Positions 9,350 to 22,996 of a DNA stretch of 64,000 bases are shown piece after piece. The stretch's first letter is position 1. Every line of letters begins with the position of its first letter. The notes below the pieces were generated by a model. That model worked only from the letters and a program-made list of their open reading frames with translations. It did no database searches and was not told the DNA's origin. The DNA comes from Telopea speciosissima (taxonomy: Eukaryota > Streptophyta > Magnoliopsida > Proteales > Proteaceae): positions 36,254,946-36,318,945 of the forward strand of contig NC_057926.1 of NCBI RefSeq assembly GCF_018873765.1, given 5' to 3'. A program made the position numbers and the translations under genes.

Positions 9350-12345
9350 TGTCATGCCCCCATCCCGATGAAAGATATTTTACATTAAAGGGGGTCACTA
9401 GGACAACCAGTGTCATCCCAATACCTACCAGGATCACAGATACAATGTCCCGAGCCACAGTCCACCCTATTATCAAGTCATGATAACAACAGAGAACGTA
9501 CCCAATGGAATAAATCGTTTCAATTACAGAGTTAGCGGAAGCAAAAATTTAATTAAATCATGTGAATATAGAGCATCGATTCTCTAATAATAACACATAT
9601 AATACAATTTCAATACTCGTAACCATTCATTTCTCTCCTTTTAATTAATCATAAAGTTTATATATGATTGTGGATGAATACAGAAATTAAATAATAAATC
9701 ACGTCATTAGGGCACCATTCTTGAGTGTACATCGACATCCAAGTCATGGCCACCGGCTCCACTTGATTTGCATTCAATGGTGTTCATCAAGAGATTACCT
9801 GCATATCAACTAAAGAGGGGTTGCGCAACGGGGTTAGCTCCACAAGCTAGTGAGAAAGCAAAGGGGAATGCACATACACAAACATGCAATTTCAAGCAAT
9901 TATGATGCATGCTAATGTTAGATTCATTTTTCACCTAGCACACAAATTCTATAAGTCAAGTGTATGCTACTGTGATAACTCGGGAGATACTGAGGGTCAC
10001 TTAACTTATCATCCCAGTGAAACCGCAATTATCACACGGGAGCCTACGTTGGTAGAAAACATCAGGTCACCCAGTGGCAGACCCCGATAGCCATCACTAC
10101 CCCTGACCTGGCCTCTCCCACCTCCACAGGCAATAGGTGCTCAGACTATCCAACACATAAACCCCTGTTGGCAAGGGTCGTAGTATAAGGGAGCAAGAAT
10201 CCTAGCCACAGATATACTATATGCAAGTCCTATCGTCCCTAGAGGTATTCCGGGTGCATCAATGTCTCATTCCATCTAGTACCCGGGTACCAGCACGGTA
10301 CGGCGCATACAGATCAGGATGACAGGTACTAAATTTCATAATTTAAATTGGGGTTCCGGTACCGGCACACCTGGCATCGTAACCCGATACAATAGTGAGA
10401 ATAATATCGCATCACATTCATAGCAATTCAGATTTGAGATCAATAATGCAATGCGCATCATACTTATATTTATATAATAGCATGATAATGGTTGCTTAAT
10501 ATGTATATTCAAGCCCAACAAAGTCACCCAAAACCCACTCACCGAACTCGAGTGTCACTTGACATGGTTGACATGAATCTCACCAGTGTACCAGCTATCC
10601 ATCAAGTTGGGTAGCCTAAAAATATGAAAGCAATCATCAAAAGGTGTATAGAGGTGTCCCATGTTATGTCCCCAAAGTTAAAACTAAGCTTGAACCAAGA
10701 CAGCATGAGCGGACTCATGGACGAAAGCAACAGGGTGAGTCCGTCCCTGACTCTGTTCAGGCCAAAAGGTCAAAATACGAGGAGCGGATCTATAGACGGA
10801 ACTTCTTGCTTGGATCCATTCCTATATCCGTTCAATTTCTGAGACACACCCGAGAGCGAGCGGATCCACGGATGGATGCACCATCTTAATCCGCCTTTGC
10901 ATCTATTCGATCCTTGAGACATACCCGAGAGGGAGCAGACCCACGAGCGGAGGCAACAGAGTAAATCCGTTCCTTCATCCATTCAGGTCCAGTCATTGGG
11001 ATTACACTGGACGGAACCACGACGGTGAATCCGTTCGTGAGTCCGTCGAAAATCTTTTCCGAGATTTTATAAGATTTTTCCTCCAGCTTGAAGCCTGGAG
11101 TTCACCTTGTACTCAGGGTCAGGGAGGGGGTGTCTTAGGTCTCCCTAGGGTCATTAAACCTAGGCTTACCTCATGGATCCAAGATCTCATAGGGATCTAG
11201 CTCCATTTGGTCCAAAGGTAGGGTTTGGTGGTTTAAAACCAAGGATTTAGCAGCAATGGCTGCAAAGCAGCTCATACAAGTCTTTAATAGGGTTTGGTCT
11301 TTACCATTTGAGCTCTATTAAGGGTTGAGCTTCACCTTGAGTCCTAAATGGAACCCTAGGTTAGCTCAAGCTCAAGGAATCTACTTAAATCAAGAATGGG
11401 AAATGGGAAAGAGAGATGTACCAAGGTTTAGGTCATACCTTGGTGAGTGGAGCTCCATGCCCAGCCCTAGCCAACCTTGAAGATCCACCTCCTCTTCCTT
11501 CCTCCCTTCCTTTCCATCTCCCCTTTTTCTTCTTTTCTTCAAGCCTTGTTCGGATAGCAAGAGGAGGGGCTGTGGGGCAGTCAGCCATCTTAGCATGGCT
11601 TCTATCTTCTTCCCTTCCCCTCTCATTCCTCTCCTACTTCCACTTCTTCTTCTTCCTTGTCCCTTCTCCTCCACGGTTTGCTTGGGAGGGGGAGAGATAA
11701 GGGAATATGAGGCTTATCTTTTCTTTTAAAGACCAAAGGGGCATTAGGTCTTGTTTGTTTAGGTGCCCCTAAAACACTAAGTAGTCTTTTGGATTTTAAG
11801 TGGGCTTTAGGGCTTGTTTGGCCCAAGTCATAACCCATTAGGTCTATTTAGTTAGGACATGTTTGGGTCTACCCTAAGTCTTATAAAACCTATTAGTCCC
11901 TAAGGCTTGTTTGATTCAAGATAAGATAGTGAAACTCATTATTTATTTAAGTTAAGCCTTGTGGGCCCACTTTCATGGCCCAATTAACCAATTTATGGTA
12001 AGGGTGGGGGTTCACCTAGTGCGGGGATCTAATTATGGTGTCCGAAATAGGGGATGTGGGTCCCACAAAAAAAATAAATCAAAAGGGCAAGTAACAGCAT
12101 GGGCAGATCTACGAGCAGAACTAGTCGAGTGAGTCCGTTCGTGACTCCGTTGCTGCTGTCAAGGTCCAAATCTCGAGAAAAGTTACAAGGCTTTCACCCG
12201 TATTTCCAAGACTTCGAGAGGACACTTATAATAAAATATTAGGTTCAAGGTCATAGATGTTGACCATAGCCACCATGGCATTACCTTTTGGTAAGGTCTA
12301 ATTTGCCCTAGGGTATTTGGGTATATTTCGGGTGCGGGTGTAACA
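9350..12345. mobile_element. Solo LTR (2996 bp) of a Ty3/gypsy chromovirus family
   Basis: It starts 'tgtcatgcccccatccc' and ends 'gggtgtaaca', with a 5-bp duplication TAGGG at 9345-9349 and 12346-12350. Landmarks inside (for example 'gggtcacttaac', 'acccctgttggcaagggtcgtag') align in order with the 3-kb LTRs at 31981, 42818 and 47028. It is clearly more diverged than those are from each other. No internal region is left, so it is a product of LTR-LTR recombination. The pure LTR contains no gene. Confidence 0.9.
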
Positions 12346-12747
12346 TAGGGGCAGACCTAAAATGACCATAGGAGAAGTGGTGAGGAAGGACATGCATAGG
12401 CTAGGGCTTGTTCCAAGTATGACCTCGGACAGAGCCTATTGGAGGTCAAGGATCCATGTCACAGACCCCATTTAACTGAGACTCTCCTAACGGGTTGGGC
12501 AGTGCCTCTTTCCTCTTACTATCTTTCATTTTTCATCGCTCATTTTTCTATTTATTTCCTATCTTTCTTTTTTCCTTTTTCCTTTTTCACCCTGCATCTC
12601 TTTCCCCATCTCTCCTCTACCATCTTTTCTTTTTTTTTGGTTAAAACTGTGTTTTCCATACTTTGTTTGTCTGGATCCATGTAGCCGACCCCATTAAGTT
12701 GGGATAAGGCTGAGTTAGTTGTTGTTGTTCTTGATATTCCTAGGTTG

Positions 12748-15700
12748 ACACTAGGAGGGGAGTGAATTAGTGTATTCAAAATTTTCTTCTCAATTAAAAT
12801 CCGGATGATCAGCACACTGTCTGTACTTATGACACTATCTCAATCACAACCACTGATTGGCTAAGGCAGTCCCGATTTATCAATCAAACACAATCTTGTG
12901 CACACCCACCTAGCAACCACTATGTGGCTAGCTATATCAGGTAGTACGTGCACACTCATCTTGCAAGCATACACAACACACTCCAATATTTACAAGTAAA
13001 ATCACACAGTCAGACAACACACAATATACGTGGTTTGGCAAGTTGCCTACATCCACAGAGCAATGCCCTATTTGGGCTTCGTGTATTGCTCAATACACTT
13101 CTCTACTTTGACTACTACAACAGTCCAAGAGTACTTACCCATGCTTCGATCTATGCTACAACACAGATCAGGTCTACAACCCCAAATCCTGTCAAGCCCC
13201 AACTTAACAAGAGCACAACAGTCAAACCATGAATTTAAAATGCAAACCCCAACTTACATCAAAGAACTAGGTTTCCTTAACATGAATCTCAACCTAGAAA
13301 ATACAAATGGGGATTTGTCCAAGTGAATTATCTCACCTTGTGTAATCCCACAATAGATCACTCACTTGAAGTACAGAAATCAACTTGCATGTGATTCAAT
13401 CTTCAAGTGGGTCATCCTTGCCATCAATGTGAAGATTTTGGCATTAAAGATGGTTTGCTTCCCACCTTTGCTCACTCCTCTTAGCTTATTCACTTTCTTA
13501 GTTTAATTCTGAGCACAACACAAACAACTAGGGCAAAAACACCCTTAAAATGAGCTCACAATGCACAAAACAATCTCAACCCTTAGATCAAAATAGGTGG
13601 CAGCCCTGAATGAGCCCAAATAGAATCTCATGACAAGGTAGAATCTCACAGCCCGACGTCTCAGTTCTCAGTCGTAGGAACCAAAATGCGGGTCAATTTC
13701 TAGCCTTTGGATCATCTCATTGTGTTTGAAAGAATGTAGGGGAATCTTTGCAGATTCACAGGTACGCAACAATGCACTGGATAAGATACAAAGGGCGGTC
13801 TAAACTACAGCAGTCTACTCAGGCCTTGAAAAAGTACGAGCAATCTCGATTGTTAGATTAAGCCCAACGCGTCACAGAGAAAGTAGATGGAATTAAAGTC
13901 GTTGAATCAAGATCTTCAATTTGAGGGCGGCACTAGAATGCAAAGGCCGGAGCTCACCACATTTTGCGAAGAGGAATCTATTCCATTTGCGCTTGTGCAT
14001 GCGTAACACAAAATTGGAAGGATGTTACAGTATTGCACGATGCATGGAGGGATTAGAGCACATCTAATCAGATGCGCACAATGGTATTGTAGGCACCTCA
14101 TTTTTTCAACCCGGAGGTTGATCTGAAAATGATGAGTTTCCTTTGAAACATGTCAGTTTTGTATCTATAAATTTGGGAAGTTTCCTACACTTTTGGTACG
14201 TTCATAGACCATCCATGAAAAATGACTGAAATACACCTTAGGAAAAAATTATTAAGGTTCGATATTTTGATCCGAAAAGTTGTCGATGTGTCCGAATAAA
14301 GGTTTATTTCATCATATTCTATTTCAGTATGGAATTATGTCCATTTACCCCTTATTCGATAACCCATTTTTTATGTGGGGTTTACACTGGAGGCAGTTCC
14401 TGTTAGCTAGTACAGTCCGTAATTCTTGTGCCAAGTTAAAGTATCTGAAAAAGTCTTTTTGAATTGTTCAATTCAGACATATGTAGCCTAAGTTATAGGC
14501 ATTTCAAGGTCCTAGACATGTATTGAATAGGCTTGACCTATCTCGGTTCCACTTGGAACTAGCCCAATTTAGAAGCGAACTAGCCAAAGTGGTACCAATG
14601 ACACACTACTGTGGATTGAAAAAAAGAGCTCGAGTCGACATCTATATGATGTCGGTCGACAGATTCATCTATCAATTAGCTTCATAAAAAGTGACGAACA
14701 GTGTTTGAGAAATGTTAAATTTTTCAGAAAGATCCATCGACAGATTGTAGGTTATATTCGACATCGGTGCTTATGTAGCTCTATGTCGACTCAAACCTAA
14801 GCGATGTCGATTTCTGGGAATTTACCTAGACAAACATGGACTCTCTTTTTCTTCGGGATTGAGCATCTTTGTGTGTTCTAATCTGTTCTTGGAGGCCATA
14901 AATCCATCTAAGTTCATTTCTTAGCTCCCAAGGTGACTCATGAACGTGACACACATGGATACTTGCTAAAATCTCATTAGTTTTGAGTGTTGTCACTCAT
15001 TGATACCATAGATGAGCAACCAACCTATATAGATGGTTGGGATGGGTTGTGAGACCCTAGAACAGATCTAGGAGTAGGTAGTTCCTCCTAAGTCTATAAA
15101 TACAGGTACGTTTCATGTTTTTAAGGATCTTTAGCTACTACTCTTGGTCTATGGTTGATTATTTCCCTCTTTAACAAGAAGGCATCTCATAAAATACGTG
15201 AAGTTATTGCTACAACATAAACGTGCAATCTTCATCACATAACTTCATCGTACACCTTTGGAAACACTTCCTCACCTTCGGCAACAACACCTCATGCACA
15301 TTAGGACTAATGTCTACATCCTCATCATGCCAACTGCATCATCCCTGATGTCTATTGCTAATAATGCCAACTTTGCCATCCTTCTCACTGACAACTATAG
15401 ATGATGTCTTGACAACTGTACCATCTCACTAACACTAGCACTGCCATATTGCATGTTGCCTATGCATGACTCACATGTCAACCAAGCCAAGCTCAACCAT
15501 GTAAGCAATCTCTTCTTAGCCTATGCTCTTTTAGTTCACATGTCACATCACCAATATGCCTACTAGCCTCTCCACTTTGTTCCTCCACACATGTCATCTA
15601 CTATGCAACACTAGAAACACTATGTGAGTGTGATGATTTTCTGACTGTGTTGACAAGAATGACAATATCAACAGCCAAACCTCCAACAGATACCACTTGA

Positions 15701-16018
15701 AGGTGGCAAAGGTAGTGATTCGATACATTATCTATCTAAAATTTTTTTATGGAACAAGGATCTCAATAAACATATCAAATGAATCAAACAATGTAGATTC
15801 ATGGTTACCTAGAACACATAAATGGCGTGCTCCTCCAAAGGAATGCAACACTCGATCACGATCTCCATCAAATGCACCTTCTCTAAAATCCCAAGCTTGA
15901 AGAAGAACAAGACTTTATTTCTCTCTCAAAATTATGAGTAGCGCAATGTGCAATTAGGGTTTCAACCAAAATTCTCTTAAATAGAAAAATCTATATTGGG
16001 AGATTACAATCTAACAGA
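12748..16018. other. Decayed repeat DNA, no supported gene
   Basis: The left end 'gacactaggaggggagtg' and the 'acgtggtttggcaagttgcctacatccac' region (13030-13058, described by position) resemble LTRs of plant copia-type elements. I could not find paired ends or a target duplication. The stretch 14600-14850 has repeated GTCGAC-containing phrases. No convincing coding region was found. Confidence 0.4.
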
Positions 16019-16026
16019 CTAGGCCC

Positions 16027-17054
16027 TAGGGATGTCAATTCTAGGCCCGGCATAGGCCCGACCGAGTCCACCCGATTAATACCCAAACTGACCCGACCCG
16101 ATGGATAAACGTGTCGGGCTCAAGCCCGACCCATTTATAATCGGCCGTTCCTGGTGTAGCCTATAGGACCATTGGGCACCTAACCGGACTGAATGTATAG
16201 TAGCCCGACCATTTGCCCAAGTTTAAGCCCGACCCTATTAAGAAATATAAGTTTCCAACTCTACCCCCCAAAGCCCAAAGATTTTGTTTTGAAAATACTC
16301 AAACCTTAAGGGCTAAGGTTGTAAGGCACTAAGGCCTAACCTAATTTTGAGTCTTTGGGACTTCGACTGTGCTTCTCAGTTCTCATTTTCTTACCATCGT
16401 TTTGCTTATAACGGTGCAACCCACCACCGCACCACGACACCACCATTCAGTCTGATCTCACATTTCCAAATGCAGTAAATCCATAGTGATTTGAACTCCA
16501 TTGACTGTCCCATTACCATCTGAGTTTTGAACTAGCAAGTCCCAAATGTTTAAAACAATATTTTAGCCCCTCTGATCGGTGACAACAACATAGATTAGGC
16601 ATTGCTCCTTTTGTAATGGCGTGAGAAGAAGTTGGAAGCATCACTTCCCTGACTGGAAAAGCCGTCAATGGGTGACGCTTGGACCTGTAAGTCTGGGAAT
16701 TGGAGGGCGTATGCGACTATAATTCTTTGTTGCTTGGGTGTCGTGACTCGTCACTCCTCGGGGAGCAGAGGCGATAGATTTTCCCTTTGCATCAGGTTAA
16801 GCTAAGGGTTTGTTGTGGAAGCTTCTCATCACTTTAGGCCGTTGAGAGTTAAGCGGCTCATTGTTCTAATTTAGGCCCGTTTAGCCCGAATAAGGGTGGC
16901 CTGATTAAATACCAAACATTGACCGACTGAAATGAAATAGTACTATGCCCGCCCCAATGCAAGCCTGGATGCTTAAACGGTCGGACACGGTGCAATCTGC
17001 AAAATTAGTGAGGTCCAGTTAGGCCCAACCGAGCCCAACCGGTTGACATCCCTA
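16027..17054. mobile_element. Non-autonomous hAT-like element, 12-bp terminal inverted repeats
   Basis: The ends 'tagggatgtcaa' (16027) and 'ttgacatcccta' (to 17054) are exact inverses. Flanking 8-mers CTAGGCCC and CTAGATCC match at 6 of 8 positions, consistent with an old hAT 8-bp duplication. The subterminal regions are rich in 'gcccgaccc'-type blocks on one side and their inverse on the other. No transposase frame remains. Confidence 0.75.
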
Positions 17055-17915
17055 CTAGATCCTGCCAAATTGTGTGATCCCAAAGGGCAGCTTTTAAGTT
17101 GTCCTAAATTGCACTAAAGGATGATTTCACAAATCACGTAACTTGGAAAAACTTCACATCAATGAAATTAAGTCCATTGTACATAAATCTGAGTGGTTTT
17201 TTAACTAGTGATAGGATGTAAAAAACATTTGAACACACTTTTCAAATATAATTTATTTAATATAATTATAAAATAAAGGGTGCATCTTGTTGCCACCAAG
17301 TAGGTGAAGTAAGAAGTTGTAACCTTACATTTTGCCCCCCACCCTTTTTTTTTTCTTCTTTTTGCTAAAGATCAGCAAAGATATATTGATAATTAAAGAA
17401 AAAAATACAAGTGCTTAACGTCTAGGCATACCCAGGCAAATACAAGAAAACAAAGAAAAGAGAGAACTAACCCACCTACCACAAAGCCATCAGCCGAAAA
17501 GCTCACCTTTTAAGTCATTTTGCTCATTGTCTTATTCTCAAAAGTTAATTAAATCAAGAGCAAAAATGCATTTTTTAAAATAAGTTGAAAATAACTTATC
17601 ATTATGTCATTTTCAATAATTGTCATTCTTATGTGAAATAACATCATTTACCTTAAATAAAAACAAACAGAAGTGAGTTATACTAAAAGGGTAAAAAAGT
17701 TATTGGTGCAACACTTATTATGAAACCCAAACCTATGAACACTTTGGCCCAAGCCCATGCAGCCCAAACCCAAAATCCATGAACAATTTGAATCCCGCTT
17801 GACCATTGGCAGCCTTTAATTTTTATTCACCCCTCCGTACCAGTACATCCACTTTTAATAAATCCTCTTGAGTATTGCACCCACTTTAAATGATTTTAAT
17901 ATCCACTCTTGACCA

Positions 17916-18188
17916 ATGTTATCCTTTTATTATTATATTCCCTTCCAATGGAGCTTTCTTTTTACTCTATCATACCGACTTAACTTCCGTCCTCCTGTTA
18001 TCACCTGGATTGTTCAATGTATAAGACACCCAAGATATGTTATTTTCCTCAATGATGCACAGTCTCCTAGCTTCTCCACCAATAGAGACTTGAGACGGAG
18101 GTGCCCAATGTCGTTCTTTCTTTTTAATATTATGTTTCAGTTATTCACTGATGCGCTTGCATTGATGACAAATGCAAAATCAACATAG
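17916..18188 (+). pseudogene. LINE (L1-like) reverse transcriptase fragment
   Basis: The open frame encodes about 90 aa, with 'WIVQCIRHPRYVIFLND', then 'NRDLRRRCPMSFFLFNIMF'. The latter matches the RT motif usually read as GLRQGDPLSPFLF, with substitutions at key positions. No other RT blocks are adjacent, so it is a short relic. Confidence 0.7.
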
Positions 18189-21100
18189 AATACATACCAA
18201 ACGCTGCCATAAGTAAGAGGTGAATCATAGATTAGTTCATTATATTTGATATTTAATTATACCCTTATGAAGCATCACCATGTGAAGGTGTGTGACTCCG
18301 ACTGCACTCCAACCCTCGGTTCTGTTTTGTTTTTTTTTACTTCAAGAGGGAGGTGGTCAGGGGACTGACCACTTTCCGTGGCATTCTAAGTAAACCCTAC
18401 ACCGGTAAACCTCCCCCACCCCAATTCTCATGTCTTAAGCGCAAGTGGGGACTGGAGAGAGAGAGAGAAAGAGAGAGAGACAGAGATTCATGGGGATCTA
18501 TGCCTCGCTAAACATTTAAAAGGGAGCCTTTTTAAGACTTTAAAAGCAAGAAACATGAGGTTGCTTGATGAAACCATGGGCCTCACCCACCAAATTGAAT
18601 TTAGAAGAAAACAACGATAGTACACTACCCACACCCGCTCCCCCTTCCCAACAATAAAACAGTGACCTTTCATCTAGAGCTCTATCATTTTTTAATGTAT
18701 TCTATTCATTCCCACCCCCAGCCCCCCGGGTTATTTATTTTATAGTGTGTCAATTCATTTCGACTCAATTCTGCAAAAAAAACCCAGGTTTTGCATATTT
18801 CGATGGAATATTCTACAATCCAATGACCACATTTATTAAAAAAATAAAATGCGAACCAGCCATTCTTTTTTTTTTTTGGTAATAGAACCAGCCACTCAAG
18901 TGGGCTTAACTAGCACCAACAATCTTTTGGGTAAGACAGCGCTGTTTGGTCGTGTAGCTCTTGCACCAGCATTGAGGGCTGAGCAGTAATTTCAAGTGAC
19001 CCTATCTAGTACAGGGCTCTTGACCTACGACCCAGCACCTAGAAGGTGTCCAAGGAGGAATCCAACAGCCCTGGACTGCTAGGTGCATTAGGATGTGTGC
19101 TTGTGTGGGGCCCAACGTGCATCTCAACGCATCCAACAACCCTTTGGGTACTGGGCTTGTTTGAGTGGAGTTGGATCCTCCTATGTGTGGGTGTAGGAAC
19201 CACGTGACCAGTTAATATTATTTTTCACATTCTTTTTTAGAAAGAGAACGTTACTGGGGCATGTGTAGTGCACTGTCCCTGCACCCAGACACAAAGTTGC
19301 ACGAAATGGGTGGTCTTTTCCTATGTAGATCGAACTACTAGGTTAATTAGCCTTGCTAATTAAACCTAGATATGCTTGCATGATAATATTGTGGATGAAA
19401 ACCGACCCAAGCTAGGTAGCCAGCTAGATCTAATTACTAAAAAATCTATATGTATGTATGTATTGTTATAGTCGAACTATGGGAAGAACAATATAAAAGT
19501 ATAAGCAACAGTGCGAAATATAAATGTAAATATCCAAACAAATATACTTACTTGTAACTCGTAGATAATTGCCAAGGAAGACAGAAAGTTGGATCAAGTC
19601 GTATGTAGATGACACTCTCCTTAAGGTCTTTAATCGCCCCTTAATAATGATCGGATACTTTGCGATTATACCTCCAAGATGAAACGATCCACTAATCACT
19701 AAAGACAACACTCCCAAAGGAATTACAGAAGGGGTCCGAAAGTTATACCCAACACTCCTCTTTCCAGAGACTGAGAAGATGAACAGAAACAGAGAAGAAA
19801 CACTCTCTGATAGAAACAGAGAAGCAAACACTCTCCTTAAGTTGCAGTAAATGGGTACAGAAGAAGTGAAGTATACTCCTGCCAATACCCCTGTATATAT
19901 AGTATACGTAGAGGCAGGTTCTAAAAGGTACTATATGTATACAGGCATCCCTGTATATGTACAAGTACTTTAGGTGTCTCCTTGTGTATGTACAGGTACC
20001 AATACATACTCATACAAGTGCTTGGGTGTCCCAGAGTCTTATACACGTACAGGTAAGGTACATGTATTGGTGGGTGCATTGTATGGAATTATTAAAAATT
20101 AAATGTATAAAAATTAGATATTTATACATTATCCACACCCACACTCACACCTAAACTCGATTTGGTTCGGTTCAACGCAAGTGATTTAAAAGCACCCCGG
20201 ACCAACCCCCACACAATTGAGAGGACGCATTTGTCTCTAAAGAACCTTATGTCTCTTAAGGACTCATGAAGACTTATAAACAAACTCACATCCTTGAAGC
20301 TAACCAATGTGGGACTAAACATCATTGATTCTTTTACAAATGTAACTCAAAAAATAGAGGGAAATGAAAACTCAAATTTGAATAAAAATAGACAATGACA
20401 ATGACCTTTTAGACAAGCAATAATGACCTTTTGAATCTTTACAATAATAATTTTAAATCTTTTAAAATCCAATCCAACATGTATGTATGTATGAATGTAT
20501 GTATATATAAATGTATGTATGTATGTATGAAAAGAAGTAATGGGGGAACACATGTGTATGTGGGGGAGACACCGATCCAAAGCATAAGGTCAGCTGGCCG
20601 CCTATTTGCAGCTATTGGTTATAGATCTTGGGTTGTCACACATCTTTAAGCCTTAATTTAAAGTTGTGTGGTATTGTCCCAATGGTAGATATATATATAT
20701 ATATTAATTATTAATGTTTTGTCCAATATTTATATGCTAGTTTTGCTTACTATGGACATCCGCAAACATAGTCTGCATTTAACAGACTTTCATCAAAATG
20801 TATAACTTATCTACGGTCATCCGAGGATAATCATGGACGTCTTTGTGAGAATCCGTAGATTTAAAACATATTTGCCGTAAATTTTAAAATAAAAATATTA
20901 ATTTCCTTGTATTTTTCTTCAAGCAATTGTAAATTGAGTTTAATCATCACTCTTGGTTACTCTATTAGTTTTTTGTTAAAAATTTCTAGAAATGTTTATA
21001 ACTCCTAACAAAGTTTGTTATGATAATTAACTAAAATAAATGAAGAATGAATGTTTTTGTTGAAAGGTTTCAGTTTAAGAATTCGAAAAGAACTGTACTC

Positions 21101-22539
21101 CTAATTGACTATACATCGAGTCTAAAGCATTTGATTAAGAAGGTAAAAGGAGCATATCTAGAAGACCAAGTCTTCAGACAATTTGAATTCATTCTATAAA
21201 ATGTTGATCCATTAGTCCATTGTGTCTCATTTCAAAAATTTCTCCTAACTTCCAGTTCTTGGGGCTATCTAGTGTTCAAAATGGAAAGAGACCTAGAAAA
21301 CTTAGCAACTTTATTTGTTTTCTACCAAGTAAAGTAGTAGAAGCTTGCTCAATACTCACTAGATCTCGTCTGAACATCCTAGAGAACGAAGTCGAAAGAA
21401 TGTTGAGGAAATACAAAATGTTTGTTGTATATATCGCGAAAACTATGTTGGAGTCTATATCAGATCACATTTGAATTTTGAAATACAGATAAAAAATATT
21501 ATTGAAATTAGATGGACGATTAGTAATGAGGAATTCTCAAAGGATAGATTGTATGTCTTGAAAAGGATAGAGAAGAAATCTTGAAGGATAGGGAGAAGGT
21601 TAAAAATCTCTTGATCAACCTGACAACAAAGATGTTTGATCCAGAAGAAGAAAAGGAAGATTAACGTAGCATGAGAAGAACAATCATGTTTGAAATTAAG
21701 ACTAATTCTAATCTTCTTGTATGGCTACTTAATTAAGACATTTCTGTTTGTACTTAATTTATCTAATGAAAAGTTAATTTTAATTTCTTAAGTATTTGGT
21801 ATTATAAAACAGAAAATATAGTTAGATTAATTTAAAAAGATAAAATTTTCTCTTCAAATCAATACTTTAATTGATTATCTAGAAAAGTTTATAAGATTCA
21901 AAGGGTCATAATTATATTTAATTAGATACAATAGAAAGATATAAACAGAAATTTATTATTTTTCTACCAAAAAAAAAAAAAAAAGAAATTTATTATTTTA
22001 AAGATTAATGTGTGTGAATGATTGAAAAATTTATTTATCACTAGGATGAAGTTGTAGCACCATCTAGATTATGAAATATGTATCTTATATCCTCATGGCT
22101 ATAAACCATCAGTGAATGTGTTTTTGGGTCTTTAGCGGTGAAAAATAATCCAGTAAGATATAAAAATAAATCCAAAGTTGATCAGGAACACAATCAAAAC
22201 TATGTACAAATTGGGGGCCCATAAAACATAAATTTTAATGGAAGGATGGTCAGTCGATGTAAATGGATAACTGAAAATTCAAATCCATTCCGTATCCGTA
22301 TTCGTTTAGAGATATCTAGAAAAAAATCTGAATACTTCGATAAAAATTCGAATTACTTGAAAATAAAAAAAAATAAGTAAATAATGATCTTGAGGGTTTT
22401 TGAAGATTCAACATGTTCTAGAATATGAGAAAAAGATAATCATAATCTAAGAGATATGGATTGAGAGTGAATTCTATCCTCTAGGGGGCAAGGTTCAAAA
22501 TCCAGATATGGTCATGGCTGAAACCTTTTTGGATCGGGA
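18189..22539. other. Repeat-derived intergenic DNA, no supported gene
   Basis: There are only short random ORFs. A segment about 19464-20330 has features of a copia-type LTR: a 'tgttatagtcgaactatggg' start and 'ccaatgtgggacta' near the end. No pair or target duplication was found. A block at 22250-22420 with 'taaatggata', 'tccgtatccgtattcg' and 'gatatctag' is related to one in fructokinase intron 2 near 55780-56120. Confidence 0.4.
20481..20530. repeat. (TATG)n microsatellite
   Basis: Tandem ATGT/TATG tetranucleotides with a few interruptions, including a TATATA stretch. A shorter TATG run is at 19450-19462. Confidence 0.9.
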
Positions 22540-22816
22540 TTGGATCGGTACAAATCAGTCAGGATTGGTCTTGTACCGGCTAGATTTGGTGGGTGTTGTG
22601 ATCTCGGGATTGGATCGGTCAATATCGGTTGGTATCGGTCAGTATCAGTAAGTATCGATCAATATCAGTTAGTATCGGTCATGATAATATAAAAAATAAA
22701 AATAAAAACTTAAAAAATTTGAAAAAAATCCAAAAATATTCAGTTGGATCGGTCAAGGATTGGATCGGATCGGCCGATCCAGTCATACCTTGCCGTATTG
22801 GTCTAATCTCGTGATC

Positions 22817-22996
22817 GGCCTCGACCGATACCGATCCGATCCGGCCGATATCGGCCTCGATCGATATCGATCCGATCCGACCGATATCGGTCTCGACCTA
22901 TACCGATCCGATTTGGCCGATATCGGCCTCGATCGATACTGATCCAATCCGATTGATATCGGCCTCGACCGATACCAATCCGATCTGGCCGATATC
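22817..22996. repeat. 36-bp tandem repeat, five exact-length units
   Basis: Units start at 22817, 22853, 22889, 22925 and 22961, each beginning 'ggcctcga' (or 'ggtctcga') and ending 'gatatc'. All are exactly 36 bp and differ by substitutions only. Because 36 is a multiple of 3, the array is open in both directions and reads as a 12-residue repeat (DRYRSDPADIGL on +). It lies within a larger 'tatcgg'-rich dispersed repeat from about 22540 to 23020. Confidence 0.93.

Larger units (their letters stand above)
9025..12731 (+). mobile_element. 5'-truncated LINE (RTE-like) with 16-bp target duplication, split by a solo LTR
   Basis: The exact direct repeat TGATATTCCTAGGTTG occurs at 9009-9024 and 12732-12747 and brackets the insertion. 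Inside the left edge, 9040-9349 encodes the C-terminal part of a non-LTR reverse transcriptase ('MMYGAECWVV', 'EMRVLRWMYGKTRKDK'). After the solo LTR, coding similarity resumes at 12351 ('EVVRKDM', 'GLVPSMTSDRA'). The tail is pyrimidine-rich, then GTT-repeat-rich at 12716-12729, as in plant RTE-type LINEs. The copy is dead: only the RT end is present, and it is interrupted. Confidence 0.88.

Noticed and set aside
12552..12815. ORFs on both strands around the LINE tail
   Set aside because: Products of the pyrimidine-rich LINE 3' end; no protein similarity.
15697..15900. Possible copia RNase H fragment ('VVIRYIIYLK')
   Set aside because: The match is too short and lacks the neighbouring motifs of copia RNase H.
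19466..19885. 139-aa minus-strand ORF
   Set aside because: No recognisable domain; it lies within LTR-like sequence, and the composition fits antisense of a repeat.
21220..21474. 84-aa + strand ORF
   Set aside because: No domain or exon context, and surrounding frames are full of stops.
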